The position numbers and the translations under genes were made by a program. From Cryobacterium sp. M96 (GTDB lineage Bacteria; Actinomycetota; Actinomycetes; Actinomycetales; Microbacteriaceae), in the NCBI RefSeq assembly GCF_002929845.1, contig NZ_PJJS01000044.1:43416-107415 (forward strand): a stretch of DNA of 64,000 bases, written 5' to 3'. Positions 8,360 through 17,116 of this stretch are shown piece after piece. The notes under the pieces were generated by a model. The model was not told the DNA's origin and did no database searches. It was given only the letters and a program-made list of their open reading frames with translations. Numbering within the stretch: position 1 is the first letter of the stretch; every line of letters begins with the position of its first letter.

Positions 8360-10084
8360 TCAGGACAACCCGACGATCTCGCCGTTGTCGTCGATGTCGA
8401 TGCGTTCGGCTGCCGGTGCGGACGAGAGACCAGGCATGGTGCGCATGTCGCCGCAGATGGGATAGATGAACCCGGCCCCGATCGACGCACGCACCTCACG
8501 CACCGGCAGTCGCCACCCGGTGGGTGCTCCCTTGATGCGGGGGTCGGCCGACAGGGACAGGTGTGTCTTGGCGATGCACACGGGCAGGCTGCCGAAGCCT
8601 GCCCGCTCGTACTTGTCGAGTTGCCGAGCTGCCAGAGGCGAGAGGTCTAAGCCGTCGGCGCCGTACATCTCGCGCGCGATCACATCGATCTTATCGACCA
8701 AGGGAAGTTCGTCGGGATAGAGCCGGTGGAAGCCCGACGGTTCAGCGCAGGCCTCCGCAACCGCCTCGGCCAGCTCGACCGCACCCCTGCCGCCTTCGGT
8801 GAAGTGGTAGCTGATCGCCGCGCGCACACCTTCCTCTGCCGCGACGTCCATGATCGCTTGATGCTCACTGTCGTAGTCGGTGGGAAATGCGTTCACCGCA
8901 ATGACCGGCGTCACTCTGTGCCGTCGGATGTTGGCGATCTGCCGGCGCAGGTTCGCTGCCCCGGCGATGACATCGTCGGGATTCTCGGCGAGCATCTCCG
9001 GTGGCAGCGGTCGGCCGGCGACGACCCGGTACTTGTTTGAGTGAGTTTTCAGGTCACGCACGGTCGCGACGATGACGGCGGCATCCGGTGCCAGCCCGGA
9101 GGCACGGCACTTGATATTGAAGAACTTTTCCGCGCCGATGTCTGCACCGAACCCCGCCTCGGTGATGAGGTAGTCGCCGGCATGAATGCCGATCAGATCG
9201 GCGACGACCGAGGAGTTACCGGTGGCGATGTTCCCGAACGGACCGCTGTGGACGAGCACTGGCGCCTGCTCCACGGTCTGCATCAGGTTCGGCTTGATGG
9301 CGTCCTTGAGTATCGCGGTCATGGCGCCGGCCGCCTTGAGCATCTCGGCGGTCACCGGTTCGCCGCCGCGGTTGTAGCCGACGACGATTCTTCCCATCCG
9401 TTCACGGAGATCCCGCAACGACGTGCACAGCGACAACAACGCCATCACCTCGCTGGCTGCGGAGATGTCGAAACCGGATTGGAACGGATTGCCGTCGTCA
9501 GGACCGCCGAGCCCGGTGATGATGGTGCGCAGCTCGCGATCGTTGACGTCGAGGACACGTCGCCAGGTGATCTCATGGGGGTCGAACCCGAGACGGTTTC
9601 CCTTGTGGATGTGGTTGCCGATCATCGCCGACAATAGATTGTGGGCCGCGGTAACGGCGTGCGTGTCGCCGGTCAGGTGCAGGTTCAGTGCCTCCATCGG
9701 GACCACCTGAGCGTAGCCGCCACCAGCGGCTCCGCCCTTGATGCCGAACGTCGGCCCCATCGACGGCTGCCGTATCGCGACGATCCCGAGCTTGTCGATG
9801 TGCCGGAAGCCCTGACCGAGCCCGACCGCGGTGGTCGTCTTGCCCGACCCGAGTGGAGTCGGCGTGATTGCGGTGACGACGACATACTTGGCCCGTGGAC
9901 GGTCACGGAGCTCATCGATCGCATCGAGGGAGATCTTCGACGCTGCACTTCCGTGCGGTTCCAGCAGGTGTGGACCGATGCCCATGTCGGCTGCAACCTC
10001 TTCAAGCGGGCGACGGGCCGCAGCGCGCGAGATAGCGAGATCCGACGGCATGGCCGTGGTGATTGATCGAGATGGCTTGAACAT
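8360..10084 (-). CDS. fhs: Formate--tetrahydrofolate ligase
   Basis: The 574-residue protein is the usual length for this enzyme. The P-loop-like motif TPLGSGKTTT lies at 76-85, followed by the family blocks RQPSMGPTFGIKGGAAGGGYAQV and NLHLTGD. The enzyme joins formate to tetrahydrofolate with ATP, giving 10-formyl-THF for purine and one-carbon metabolism in the cytoplasm. The start ATG 10084 follows AGGAGG at ideal spacing. The upstream bases contain a short tandem repeat (GGCGCTGAG twice) next to that site. The gene stands alone between two copies of the 3' end of an ABC exporter gene, which suggests that it arrived by insertion or rearrangement. Confidence 0.95.
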   Translation of the reverse strand: MFKPSRSITTAMPSDLAISRAAARRPLEEVAADMGIGPHLLEPHGSAASKISLDAIDELRDRPRAKYVVVTAITPTPLGSGKTTTAVGLGQGFRHIDKLGIVAIRQPSMGPTFGIKGGAAGGGYAQVVPMEALNLHLTGDTHAVTAAHNLLSAMIGNHIHKGNRLGFDPHEITWRRVLDVNDRELRTIITGLGGPDDGNPFQSGFDISAASEVMALLSLCTSLRDLRERMGRIVVGYNRGGEPVTAEMLKAAGAMTAILKDAIKPNLMQTVEQAPVLVHSGPFGNIATGNSSVVADLIGIHAGDYLITEAGFGADIGAEKFFNIKCRASGLAPDAAVIVATVRDLKTHSNKYRVVAGRPLPPEMLAENPDDVIAGAANLRRQIANIRRHRVTPVIAVNAFPTDYDSEHQAIMDVAAEEGVRAAISYHFTEGGRGAVELAEAVAEACAEPSGFHRLYPDELPLVDKIDVIAREMYGADGLDLSPLAARQLDKYERAGFGSLPVCIAKTHLSLSADPRIKGAPTGWRLPVREVRASIGAGFIYPICGDMRTMPGLSSAPAAERIDIDDNGEIVGLS

Positions 10085-10264
10085 GGTGCCTCCTCAGCGC
10101 CTCAGCGCCTCTGGGGCCTGGTGACCCAAGCGTACTGTCAGGCCACGGGCTCGTGCCGGCGTGGCGTGGAGCAGTTCGAATGGGGCGTGCGGTACTGCCC
10201 CGGGTCCAGTTGACTCGTTGGAGCTCGTCAGAGTCAATCAAGTCGTCATCAGTCCCCATTAAAC
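10085..10264. other. Spacer between fhs and the ABC exporter
   Basis: This stretch holds the fhs ribosome site and presumably its promoter. From 10265 the bases downstream of the exporter stop codon match the duplicated copy at 7672. No other feature is visible. Confidence 0.4.
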
Positions 10265-10321
10265 GAAACGTGATGAGACGACTTTCCGAGGCGCTCGGGG
10301 CAGGGGTACCGAGCCCAGCGA

Positions 10322-12223
10322 CTAGGTCCGGCTCAGTGCTTCCTCATCGGCCGCATCATTCTTCTGCACGGCGAATTGGGTCCGGTGCAATTCCTCGTAA
10401 CGCCCACCCACAGCCAGCAGTTCCTCGTGCGTACCGCGCTCCACGATCGAGCCGTCCTCAACCACGAGGATCAGGTCTGCGCTGCGGATGGTGGAGAGGC
10501 GGTGTGCGATCACCATCGCCGTCCTTCCCTCGAGCGCCTCGCTGAGCGCCGCCTGCACGGCGGCCTCAGACGTCGAGTCCAGCGCCGCCGTCGCCTCGTC
10601 GAGGATGACGACGCGCGGCTGGGCGAGCAGGAGCCTCGCGATGGTCATCCGCTGGCGCTCGCCCCCGGACAGTCGGTAGCCGCGCTCACCGACCATGGTG
10701 TCCAGCTGGTCCGGCAGGGACCGGATGAGCGGCTCGAGCCGCGCACGGCGGACGGCGTCCCACACCTCGTCGTCGGACGCCTCCGGTCTCGCGAGGCGCA
10801 GATTGGAGAGGATGGTCTCGTGGAACAGGTGGCCGTCCTGCGTCACCATGCCCAGGGTGTGCCGCATGGAGACGAAAGTGACATCGCGGACATCCGTCCC
10901 CGCGAGGCGCACGGCGCCGCTGTCGACGTCATACAGGCGCGAGAGGAGCTGCGCAATTGTGGACTTGCCGGCACCGGACGTACCAACGAGGGCAACGGTC
11001 TGCCCCGGCTCGATCCTGAAGGACACGCCGTGCAGCACCTCCTCGCCGCCTCGGGTGTCCAGCGTGGCAACCTCCTCGAGAGAGGCGAGGGAGACTTTGT
11101 CCGCGGACGGGTAGGCGAAGCGGACGTTGTCGAACTCGACGGCCACTGGGCCTTCGGGGACGGCGACGGCGTCGGGCTTCTCCTTGATGAGCGGGTCGAG
11201 GTCCAGCACCTCGAAGACGCGCTCGAAGCTGACCACCGCGCTCATGATCTCCACCCGTGCGTTTGCGAGGCTGGTGAGCGGCGCGTAGAGGCGGGTGAGG
11301 AGGAGCGCCAGGGTGACCACGTCACCGGTATTCAGCTGGCCGGCGAGTGCGAGGAAGCCGCCGAGCCCATAGACGAGCGCGAGGGCGAGAGCGGAGACGA
11401 GCATCAGGGCGGTGAAGAAGACGAACTGCAGCATCGCGGTCCGGACACCGATGTCGCGGACGCGGGCGGCGCGGACGCGGAACTCCTCGGCCTCCTCGTC
11501 GGGCCGACCGAACAGCTTGACGAGGGTGGCGCCGGGCGCCGAGAAGCGCTCGGTCATCTGCGTGCTCATGGCGGAATTGTGATCGGCGGCCTCGCGGCGC
11601 AGCGCGGCGAGGCGGCTGCCCATGCGGCGGGCGGGTACCAGGAAGATGGGGAGCATGATCACGGCGAGAACCGTCACGAGCCAGGACGTGCTGAGCATGA
11701 CGATCAGGGTGAGGATCAGCGCCACGAGGTTCGTAACCACGCCGGACAGCGTGCCGCTGAAGGCCTGCTGGGCGCCGATCACATCGTTGTTGAGGCGGCT
11801 CACGAGGGCGCCCGTCCGCGTGCGGGTGAAGAACGCGATCGGCATCTTCTGCACGTGGTTGAAGACGGAGGTGCGGAGGTCCAAAATCACGCCTTCGCCG
11901 ATCCGCGCCGAGTACCAGCGCGTCACGAGTGACACGGCGGCGTCGGCCACGGCCACGAGGGCGATGACGACGGCGAGCCAAACGATCGTGGTGACCTCGC
12001 CCTGGGCGACGATGACGTCGACCACCTGGCCGGCGAGTACCGGCGTCGCGACCGCGAGGAAAGCTCCCACGATAGAGAGGGCGATGAAGATCAGCAGCTT
12101 GGACCGGTAGGGCACCGCGAACGTCATGATCCGCCGCACGGACTCACGGGAGAAGCCGCGCTTGCCGTCCCTGGCGGTCGAGATCTTGTGCAGCGAGCTC
12201 CAGGCCGCGCCTTCCATGCTCAT
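10322..12223 (-). CDS. ABC exporter half-transporter (fused membrane and ATPase domains)
   Basis: The protein has 633 residues from ATG 12223, which follows GGAAGGAA; a longer frame to 12349 has no ribosome site. The N-terminal half has about six membrane helices of the exporter fold, including FIALSIVGAFLAVATPVLAG and later hydrophobic segments. The nucleotide-binding domain has Walker A GTSGAGKST near 412, signature LSGGERQRM near 517, Walker [13 protein letters not shown] near 537 and H-loop AHRLST. This is the MsbA/multidrug exporter type and would work as a homodimer or with a partner outside the window. The substrate cannot be told. Its 3' end is duplicated at 7672-8114. Confidence 0.92.
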   Translation of the reverse strand: MSMEGAAWSSLHKISTARDGKRGFSRESVRRIMTFAVPYRSKLLIFIALSIVGAFLAVATPVLAGQVVDVIVAQGEVTTIVWLAVVIALVAVADAAVSLVTRWYSARIGEGVILDLRTSVFNHVQKMPIAFFTRTRTGALVSRLNNDVIGAQQAFSGTLSGVVTNLVALILTLIVMLSTSWLVTVLAVIMLPIFLVPARRMGSRLAALRREAADHNSAMSTQMTERFSAPGATLVKLFGRPDEEAEEFRVRAARVRDIGVRTAMLQFVFFTALMLVSALALALVYGLGGFLALAGQLNTGDVVTLALLLTRLYAPLTSLANARVEIMSAVVSFERVFEVLDLDPLIKEKPDAVAVPEGPVAVEFDNVRFAYPSADKVSLASLEEVATLDTRGGEEVLHGVSFRIEPGQTVALVGTSGAGKSTIAQLLSRLYDVDSGAVRLAGTDVRDVTFVSMRHTLGMVTQDGHLFHETILSNLRLARPEASDDEVWDAVRRARLEPLIRSLPDQLDTMVGERGYRLSGGERQRMTIARLLLAQPRVVILDEATAALDSTSEAAVQAALSEALEGRTAMVIAHRLSTIRSADLILVVEDGSIVERGTHEELLAVGGRYEELHRTQFAVQKNDAADEEALSRT

Positions 12224-12519
12224 TGAGGTTCCTTCCGTGGGCACCAAACCCAGTTTAGATGGCGAGTTGCCCGAGTTTTGCGACGCGGCTGCCGAGGTGA
12301 TGCGCGATGCGCCGGTCAGCGTCATGGACCGCGTCGGGTCCGCGGTCATTCCACGACTGTGCGCCGGTTCCCCCCGTCATGACCCAGAAACCTCGTGTGA
12401 CAGGACTGCACAGGGGCTTGGCGGACCAGGGCGCGACTGAGGTGGTCGCGCTGCGGGGCCGTCAGTTGGGCCGTCCCTCATCTGGACGAGCCTGACACAT
12501 TCATTTGGTGCTGTCGCTT
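12224..12519. other. Divergent intergenic region
   Basis: This region separates the ABC exporter start from the HTH antitoxin-like gene. It probably carries both promoters. No stable RNA or other gene is apparent. Confidence 0.4.
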
Positions 12520-12553
12520 GTCACAAGGGTTTCAGCGGTTGTACCCTTGTGAC
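12520..12553. promoter_or_regulatory. Palindromic promoter/operator of the HTH-nucleotidyltransferase pair
   Basis: A perfect 11-base inverted repeat, GTCACAAGGGT at 12520-12530 and ACCCTTGTGAC at 12543-12553, overlaps a plausible promoter (TTGTCA at 12518, TACCCT at 12542, 18-base spacer). The GTG at 12554 lies 7 bases after the -10 box, so the transcript may be leaderless. The layout suits autorepression by the HTH protein encoded just downstream; this is an inference. Confidence 0.6.
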
Positions 12554-13198
12554 GTGTTGAGTGTGAAAGAGTACGCCGCCCGCCAGGACATCTCTGTCGC
12601 GCGCGTGCACCAGCTGATCCGCGAGGGCAAGGTCGATGCCGAGAAGATCGGCTCAAGCTGGGGAATCGACGAGTCGGAGCTCCGTCGACAGCCTCCGCTC
12701 TCCCGCCCGCTGAGCCCGGCCAACTCATGGTCGCTCATCGCTCTGCTGTCGGGCGTCGAACCCGAGAACATGGAGGCGAAGGCTCGCTGGCTCCTGAACC
12801 GCAAGTGCGCTGCCCTGGCAGAAAGCAATGCGCCGGCCCTCCTCCTTGTCAGCTGGCTCCGGAATCGCGCACCGGTCCGTGCCTTGCACGCGAACGCCGA
12901 TGATCTCGGTGACCTCCGCAGCGACAAGCGAATAGTCCTCTCCGGAATCAGTGACGACCGCGCGGGGCTTAGCAGCGAACATGAGGTTGAAGCGTATGTT
13001 GACCCCGAGATCGCCCAGCAGCTCATCAACGAGTACCTGTTGGTGAAGGCGAAGAATGCGAATGTCTGGCTCCACCTGGCTCGTGTCCAAGCTGACGCCG
13101 ACGGGCGAGCGCCGCTGGGCCTTGTCCTCGCTGACCTCGCCGACCACGCCGGGCCACGCGAAAGTCAGCGGATCAAGGAACTGCTGAGCAACCGATGA
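12554..13198 (+). CDS. HTH antitoxin-like protein of a two-gene module
   Basis: The protein has 214 residues. Its N-terminus (SVKEYAARQDISVARVHQLI, then EGKVDAEKIGSSWGI and ELRR) is a MerR/excisionase-like helix-turn-helix of the kind used for promoter binding. The remaining 150 residues are helical and have no motif I recognise. The start is GTG 12554 at the likely transcription start, with no Shine-Dalgarno; TTG 12518 upstream would lie inside the promoter palindrome. The stop overlaps the start of the nucleotidyltransferase gene by 4 bases (ATGA), so the two are probably translated together. By layout it is the antitoxin and autoregulator of the pair, but an AbiE-type assignment is inferred. 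Confidence 0.7.
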   Translation: MLSVKEYAARQDISVARVHQLIREGKVDAEKIGSSWGIDESELRRQPPLSRPLSPANSWSLIALLSGVEPENMEAKARWLLNRKCAALAESNAPALLLVSWLRNRAPVRALHANADDLGDLRSDKRIVLSGISDDRAGLSSEHEVEAYVDPEIAQQLINEYLLVKAKNANVWLHLARVQADADGRAPLGLVLADLADHAGPRESQRIKELLSNR

Positions 13199-13923
13199 CC
13201 GTCATCGACATGCCGGTACTCGGTCAGAGGTCCTCGCTGGCTTGGCACGCCCTTTTCGACCTATCCGAGAACGTGCCGAATAACTGGTGCCTGGTTGGCG
13301 GCCAGATGGTGCACCTCTGGTGCGTCGAACGCGACACCACGCCGAATCGGCCGACCGACGACGCGGATGCTGTTTTGGATGTGCGCGCGCAGCCGACCAT
13401 CCTCCATCAGGTCACCAAGGCCCTCGTTGACATCGGATTCGAGTCCGCCGGCGAAAGCCCAGAAGGCCATCAGCACCGGTGGACCCGCGGCGATGCCACC
13501 ATCGACCTCCTCATCGCAGAGCACGTCGGTGAGAAGGCCGCAGCACGACGAGGAGTCACAGGCGGCACCACCCTGGAAGCCCGAGGATCCAACCAAGCAA
13601 TCGACCGAGCCGAGCCGGTCACCGTCAACCATGACGGGCGCCAGGCCCAGATCTGGCGGCCGAACCTGCTCGGAGCACTCGTCCTCAAAGCTGCCGCATT
13701 CACCGCACCGCTTGACCAGGGCGTCAAGCGGCATCTCATAGATTTCGCCGTCCTCAGCACCCTGGTCACCCGTGGAGACCAGCTGGCCGTGCAGATGAGC
13801 AAGCGGGACCGCCAGCTGCTCGGTAACGCGATCGGGGCCATCCGCATAGATGGGACAATCATCCCCGTCATCGACGGGGCTGACCTCGGAATCGAACGGC
13901 TGACCATCGCGCTGAACGCGTAG
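13195..13923 (+). CDS. Nucleotidyltransferase-like toxin partner
   Basis: The protein has 242 residues. The N-terminal part has the features of a minimal nucleotidyltransferase fold: WCLVGGQMVHLW (glycine pair before a helix) and TDDADAVLDV (acidic metal-binding strand) near residues 30-62. Such proteins act as toxins in AbiE-like modules by transferring nucleotides to tRNA or protein, but the substrate here is unknown. The start overlaps the stop of the HTH gene. An internal segment of about 240 bases (13427-13667) is repeated nearly unchanged at 24168-24408, next to a second nucleotidyltransferase pair. The frame looks intact. Confidence 0.7.
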   Translation: MTVIDMPVLGQRSSLAWHALFDLSENVPNNWCLVGGQMVHLWCVERDTTPNRPTDDADAVLDVRAQPTILHQVTKALVDIGFESAGESPEGHQHRWTRGDATIDLLIAEHVGEKAAARRGVTGGTTLEARGSNQAIDRAEPVTVNHDGRQAQIWRPNLLGALVLKAAAFTAPLDQGVKRHLIDFAVLSTLVTRGDQLAVQMSKRDRQLLGNAIGAIRIDGTIIPVIDGADLGIERLTIALNA

Positions 13924-13935
13924 CAGCGAGGCCGG

Positions 13936-14005
13936 TGGCCGGATGGCAGACTCAGACGCTTCGGCCATGGCGTTGTCGTAACTGTCGCCCGTGGAGCTGG
14001 CCTTG
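13936..14005 (-). pseudogene. Tiny remnant of an IS3-family transposase
   Basis: On the minus strand this reads STGDSYDNAMAEASES, which matches the conserved GDSYDNA-AE block of IS3 orfB integrases. Only about 20 codons survive and both ends are lost. It joins directly to an amine oxidase fragment on the other strand. Confidence 0.7.
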
Positions 14006-14160
14006 CTGGGTTGAGCGCTGCCCGGGACCTGATGAACGCCGGGTCGGATGTTGTTGTGTTGGAGGCTCGCGCGCGGCCCGGCGGGCGGGTCGAGCAAACC
14101 AGGACTGCCGCTGGCCGCGTCGTGCAACTCGGCGGCCAGTGGCGGCATCCAGATGGCCCC
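13985..14160 (+). pseudogene. N-terminal remnant of a flavin monoamine oxidase gene
   Basis: Reading from about 13985 gives GAGLAGLSAARDLMNAG, then VVVLEARARPGGRVEQ and GRVVQLGGQ. These are the FAD-binding GxGxxG region and the following conserved blocks of flavin amine oxidases. No start codon is left, and homology ends near 14145, after about 55 of some 450 codons. It is a gene relic beside the IS3 remnant. Confidence 0.75.
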
Positions 14161-14276
14161 CTACGGCCAGCTACTAACATCGAGTTCATGCCGACCAATA
14201 GAGACTGCGCTCTGCTCAACAAGGCTGAGAAGCTTCTCGTCATCGAAGATCTGCGTCGACGCGTTAACGTCGTGAC

Positions 14277-15527
14277 ATGAGCGACCAGAAGGACGTGACG
14301 GCGCGTCGGGGTACGAACCTCCCGGCGATGGCCGATTTCAATCAGTCTGTTATTCTCGACGCCATCCGTCGATCCGCCACCGGCCTGAGTCGCGTCGAGC
14401 TCGTGACTTCTACCGGGCTTTCTCCCCAGACCATTTCAAACATCACCAGGCGCCTGCTTGACAGCGGGTTCATCGAGGAAGCCGGCAAGGCGGGCACGGG
14501 GCCCGGTAAACCCCGCACGATGTTGCGGCTCAATCCCGGCGGGCGCTACGCGCTCGGAGTTCACGTCGATCCGACGGTCGTGACCTTCGTAATGCTTGAT
14601 CTCACCGGCAGCGTCGTGAGACGGTCGAGTTTTCCGACCCCAGCGGTGATGGACCCGACCCTCATCATCGAACGGATCGTCGAGGCGCTCGAGCAGCTAA
14701 TCGACGACTCAGGAGTGCCGCGGGAACGGATCGGCGGGGTAGGCATTGCGGCCCCCGGGCCGATCGACAATGTGCTGGGTACGGTGGTCGACCCGCCGCA
14801 CCTGGTCGGATGGCATCGGGTTCCGCTGCGGGACGCGCTCCAGTCGGGCGTCGGGCTTCCCTCGATCCTCGACAAGGACGTAACCGCGTCGGCGATCGCC
14901 GAGATGTGGGCCGGTGGGGAATCCGGATTGGGCAGCTTTGCCTTCTTCTACCTTGGCACCGGCATCGGGGTCGGTCTCGTAATGCACGACGAAGTAGTCC
15001 GGGGAAGCTCCGGAAACGCAGGAGAGGTCGGGCACATCGTCACCGATCCAGCAGGCCCGAAGTGCTTGTGTGGGTTGCGCGGGTGCATCGCTGTGACCTG
15101 TACGCCCCAGGCACTCGTCCAGGAAGCAGAGCGCTTGGGCGTCCTCGACGATGCTTGGGGCGCCAACGACACTCGCACTGTCGATTCGCGGTTCACGGAG
15201 CTGTGTGCGGCCGCTGAGGCGGGCAACGCGACCGCGATCGAGATCGTGGAGCGCTCAGCCGTACGGATGTCGAAAGCGGTGGCTATCATCGCGAACCTAC
15301 TCGACGTCGATCGCGTGGTACTCGGCGGCCCGTTCTGGGCACGCCTTTCAGGATATTACCTCCGCAGGATCCCCGAGTTGCTCGAAGAGCTCCGCGCCAC
15401 GCGAAGCATCCACCGAATCTCAGTGGCGGGATCAACGGTGGGGGAGGACGTAGGGGCGATTGGGGCAGCCTGCCTGGTGCTGGATCGCGCACTCGCTCCG
15501 AATCCCAGAGCGCTCCTTCTGTCCTGA
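14277..15527 (+). CDS. ROK-family transcriptional regulator of the mannoside locus
   Basis: The protein has 416 residues. A winged-helix DNA-binding domain covers about 20-80 (LVTSTGLSPQTISNITRRLL). A ROK sugar-kinase-fold domain follows, with the phosphate-loop-like GTGIGVG and the zinc motif CLCGLRGC after GEVGHI. ROK regulators with an HTH usually repress sugar genes until an inducer binds. It lies immediately upstream of, and in the same direction as, an ABC sugar importer and alpha-mannosidase, so control of mannoside use is likely. No Shine-Dalgarno precedes ATG 14277. TAACGT at 14265-14270 is a good -10 box, so the message may be leaderless. Confidence 0.88.
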   Translation: MSDQKDVTARRGTNLPAMADFNQSVILDAIRRSATGLSRVELVTSTGLSPQTISNITRRLLDSGFIEEAGKAGTGPGKPRTMLRLNPGGRYALGVHVDPTVVTFVMLDLTGSVVRRSSFPTPAVMDPTLIIERIVEALEQLIDDSGVPRERIGGVGIAAPGPIDNVLGTVVDPPHLVGWHRVPLRDALQSGVGLPSILDKDVTASAIAEMWAGGESGLGSFAFFYLGTGIGVGLVMHDEVVRGSSGNAGEVGHIVTDPAGPKCLCGLRGCIAVTCTPQALVQEAERLGVLDDAWGANDTRTVDSRFTELCAAAEAGNATAIEIVERSAVRMSKAVAIIANLLDVDRVVLGGPFWARLSGYYLRRIPELLEELRATRSIHRISVAGSTVGEDVGAIGAACLVLDRALAPNPRALLLS

Positions 15528-15565
15528 GCGAGTGCGGAACTCGGCAAGACACGCCCGGTCAAACC

Positions 15566-15599
15566 TTGATGCTGGTTTATCTAATCGATGTACTATCAA
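15566..15599 (+). promoter_or_regulatory. Possible promoter/operator of the mannoside operon
   Basis: An A/T-rich stretch in the 164-base gap before the binding-protein gene carries TTGATG (15566) and TACTAT (15591) with a 19-base spacer. TTGAT and ATCAA mark the ends of a loose dyad. It is the natural binding region for the upstream ROK regulator, but the call is weak. Confidence 0.35.
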
Positions 15600-15691
15600 A
15601 TCGAGGCACGGCAGCGAGGCATCCTCTTCTCTCCAGTGCGTCGGCACCACATTCCGCATGACCATCTGTACTTGGAGCAAAGGGGAGCACC

Positions 15692-17062
15692 ATGAAGAAA
15701 AGAGCAGCAATCGCCCTATCTGCATTCGCGATCGGCGGACTGGTAGCACTCACCGGATGCACGGCCGGATCGGCGCCATCCGAGGGCGAAGACAAGGTCC
15801 TCAAGGTCGCCTACATCAAGACCGACGCCTTCACCGCTCTCGACACGCTTTTCACAACCGCCAAGGCGGACTTCGAGGCCGCCAACGAGGGCGTGACCGT
15901 CGAATTGCAGCCCATCGCAGCAACAGATGACGACTACAAAACCAAACTCGCCCTCTCACAGCGCTCGGCCGAGACCGCACCGGACATCTTCTACGAAGAC
16001 ACCAATGCGTTGCGAGCGGACGCGGATGCCGGGTACCTCCTCAACCTGGATGAGTACGTCTCCGAGTGGGAGGACTGGGACCAGTTCACCGACGCCGCCA
16101 AGGTGGCAGGCGAGGGCGACGACGGAAGCATCTATGCCGTCTCCCTCGGTACCGATACTCGTGCGATCTGGTACAGCAAGCCCGTCTTCGAGGCGGCCGA
16201 AATCGCTCTCCCTTGGGAGCCGAAGAGCTGGGACGACGTCATGGAGGCCGCACGCCAGATCAAGGCGAGCAGTCCTGACGTCGTGCCGTTCAACTTCTAC
16301 GCTGGAACAGGCACCGGCGAGGGCTCGAACATGCAGGGCTTCTACCAACTCCTCTATGGCACCGAACTCGGGGGAGATTCGCTCTACGACTCGGAAACCT
16401 CGAAGTGGGTCACTGGCTCGCAGGGGTTCATCGACTCCCTCACCTTCGTCGACGAGCTCTACTCCGAGGAACTCGCTCTGACTCCGGCACAGGCGCTCGA
16501 TCCCAACATCTGGAAGAGCATCTTCGGGGAAATGTTCCCAAACGCGACTCTCGGCGCAACGATCGAGGGCTCCTACACGCCTTCGTTCTGGCAGACCGGT
16601 GGCTCTTACGAGTGGCCCGAGTACGTCGACGACATGGGCGCAACAGTGTTCCCGACCCAGAACGGCCAGAAGCCGGGCGGCGTTAGCATGTCAGGCGGCT
16701 GGACACTCGCAGTCGGAGCTAAAACTGCCGACCCGCAGCTTGCCTTCGACTTCATGGCGATGGCGCTGAGCAAGGACAATGCACTCGCATACGACAACGA
16801 GAACTCGCAGATTGCCGTTCGCAAGGATGTCGCCGCCGACGAGAGCTACATTGCCGCCAACCCCTTCGTCCAGACCGTCACCGACATCGTCGAGGTGACG
16901 AACTTCCGTCCGGCGACGGCTGACTACAACCAGATCTCAGCCGAGGTCCAGAAGGCCAACGAGGCAGTCATCACCGACAAGGCAACTCCCGAGGAAGCGG
17001 CCGCAGCCTACGACAAGGCAATCGAAGAGATCGTCGGTGCCGAGGGCGTCATCCAGAAGTAG
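15692..17062 (+). CDS. ABC sugar transporter, substrate-binding lipoprotein
   Basis: The protein has 456 residues. The signal ends in the lipobox LTGC with the cysteine at 23. The remainder is a family 1 extracellular solute-binding protein, as in MalE-type sugar uptake, with the block FNFYAGTGTGEGSNMQGFYQ and a C-terminal conserved segment near 330-380 (GGVSMSGGWTLAVGAK). It is anchored to the outer membrane face and hands the sugar to the two permeases that follow. ATG 15692 follows AAAGGGGAG. Neighbouring GH38 mannosidase suggests mannosides or mannose-containing oligosaccharides as substrate. No ATPase gene lies in the locus, so a shared MsmK/MalK-type ATPase elsewhere is expected. Confidence 0.9.
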   Translation: MKKRAAIALSAFAIGGLVALTGCTAGSAPSEGEDKVLKVAYIKTDAFTALDTLFTTAKADFEAANEGVTVELQPIAATDDDYKTKLALSQRSAETAPDIFYEDTNALRADADAGYLLNLDEYVSEWEDWDQFTDAAKVAGEGDDGSIYAVSLGTDTRAIWYSKPVFEAAEIALPWEPKSWDDVMEAARQIKASSPDVVPFNFYAGTGTGEGSNMQGFYQLLYGTELGGDSLYDSETSKWVTGSQGFIDSLTFVDELYSEELALTPAQALDPNIWKSIFGEMFPNATLGATIEGSYTPSFWQTGGSYEWPEYVDDMGATVFPTQNGQKPGGVSMSGGWTLAVGAKTADPQLAFDFMAMALSKDNALAYDNENSQIAVRKDVAADESYIAANPFVQTVTDIVEVTNFRPATADYNQISAEVQKANEAVITDKATPEEAAAAYDKAIEEIVGAEGVIQK

Positions 17063-17116
17063 CAGTACCGAGACACCCAGGTGCGCGCCCACAGATAAAA
17101 CGGGAACAGGAACACA

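Noticed and set aside
8171..8650. Long plus-strand frames opposite fhs and the ABC exporter, up to 518 codons at 10376-11932
   Set aside because: They are antisense shadows of G/C-rich real genes. They have no ribosome sites and their residue content is dominated by Arg, Gly and Ala from reverse reading.
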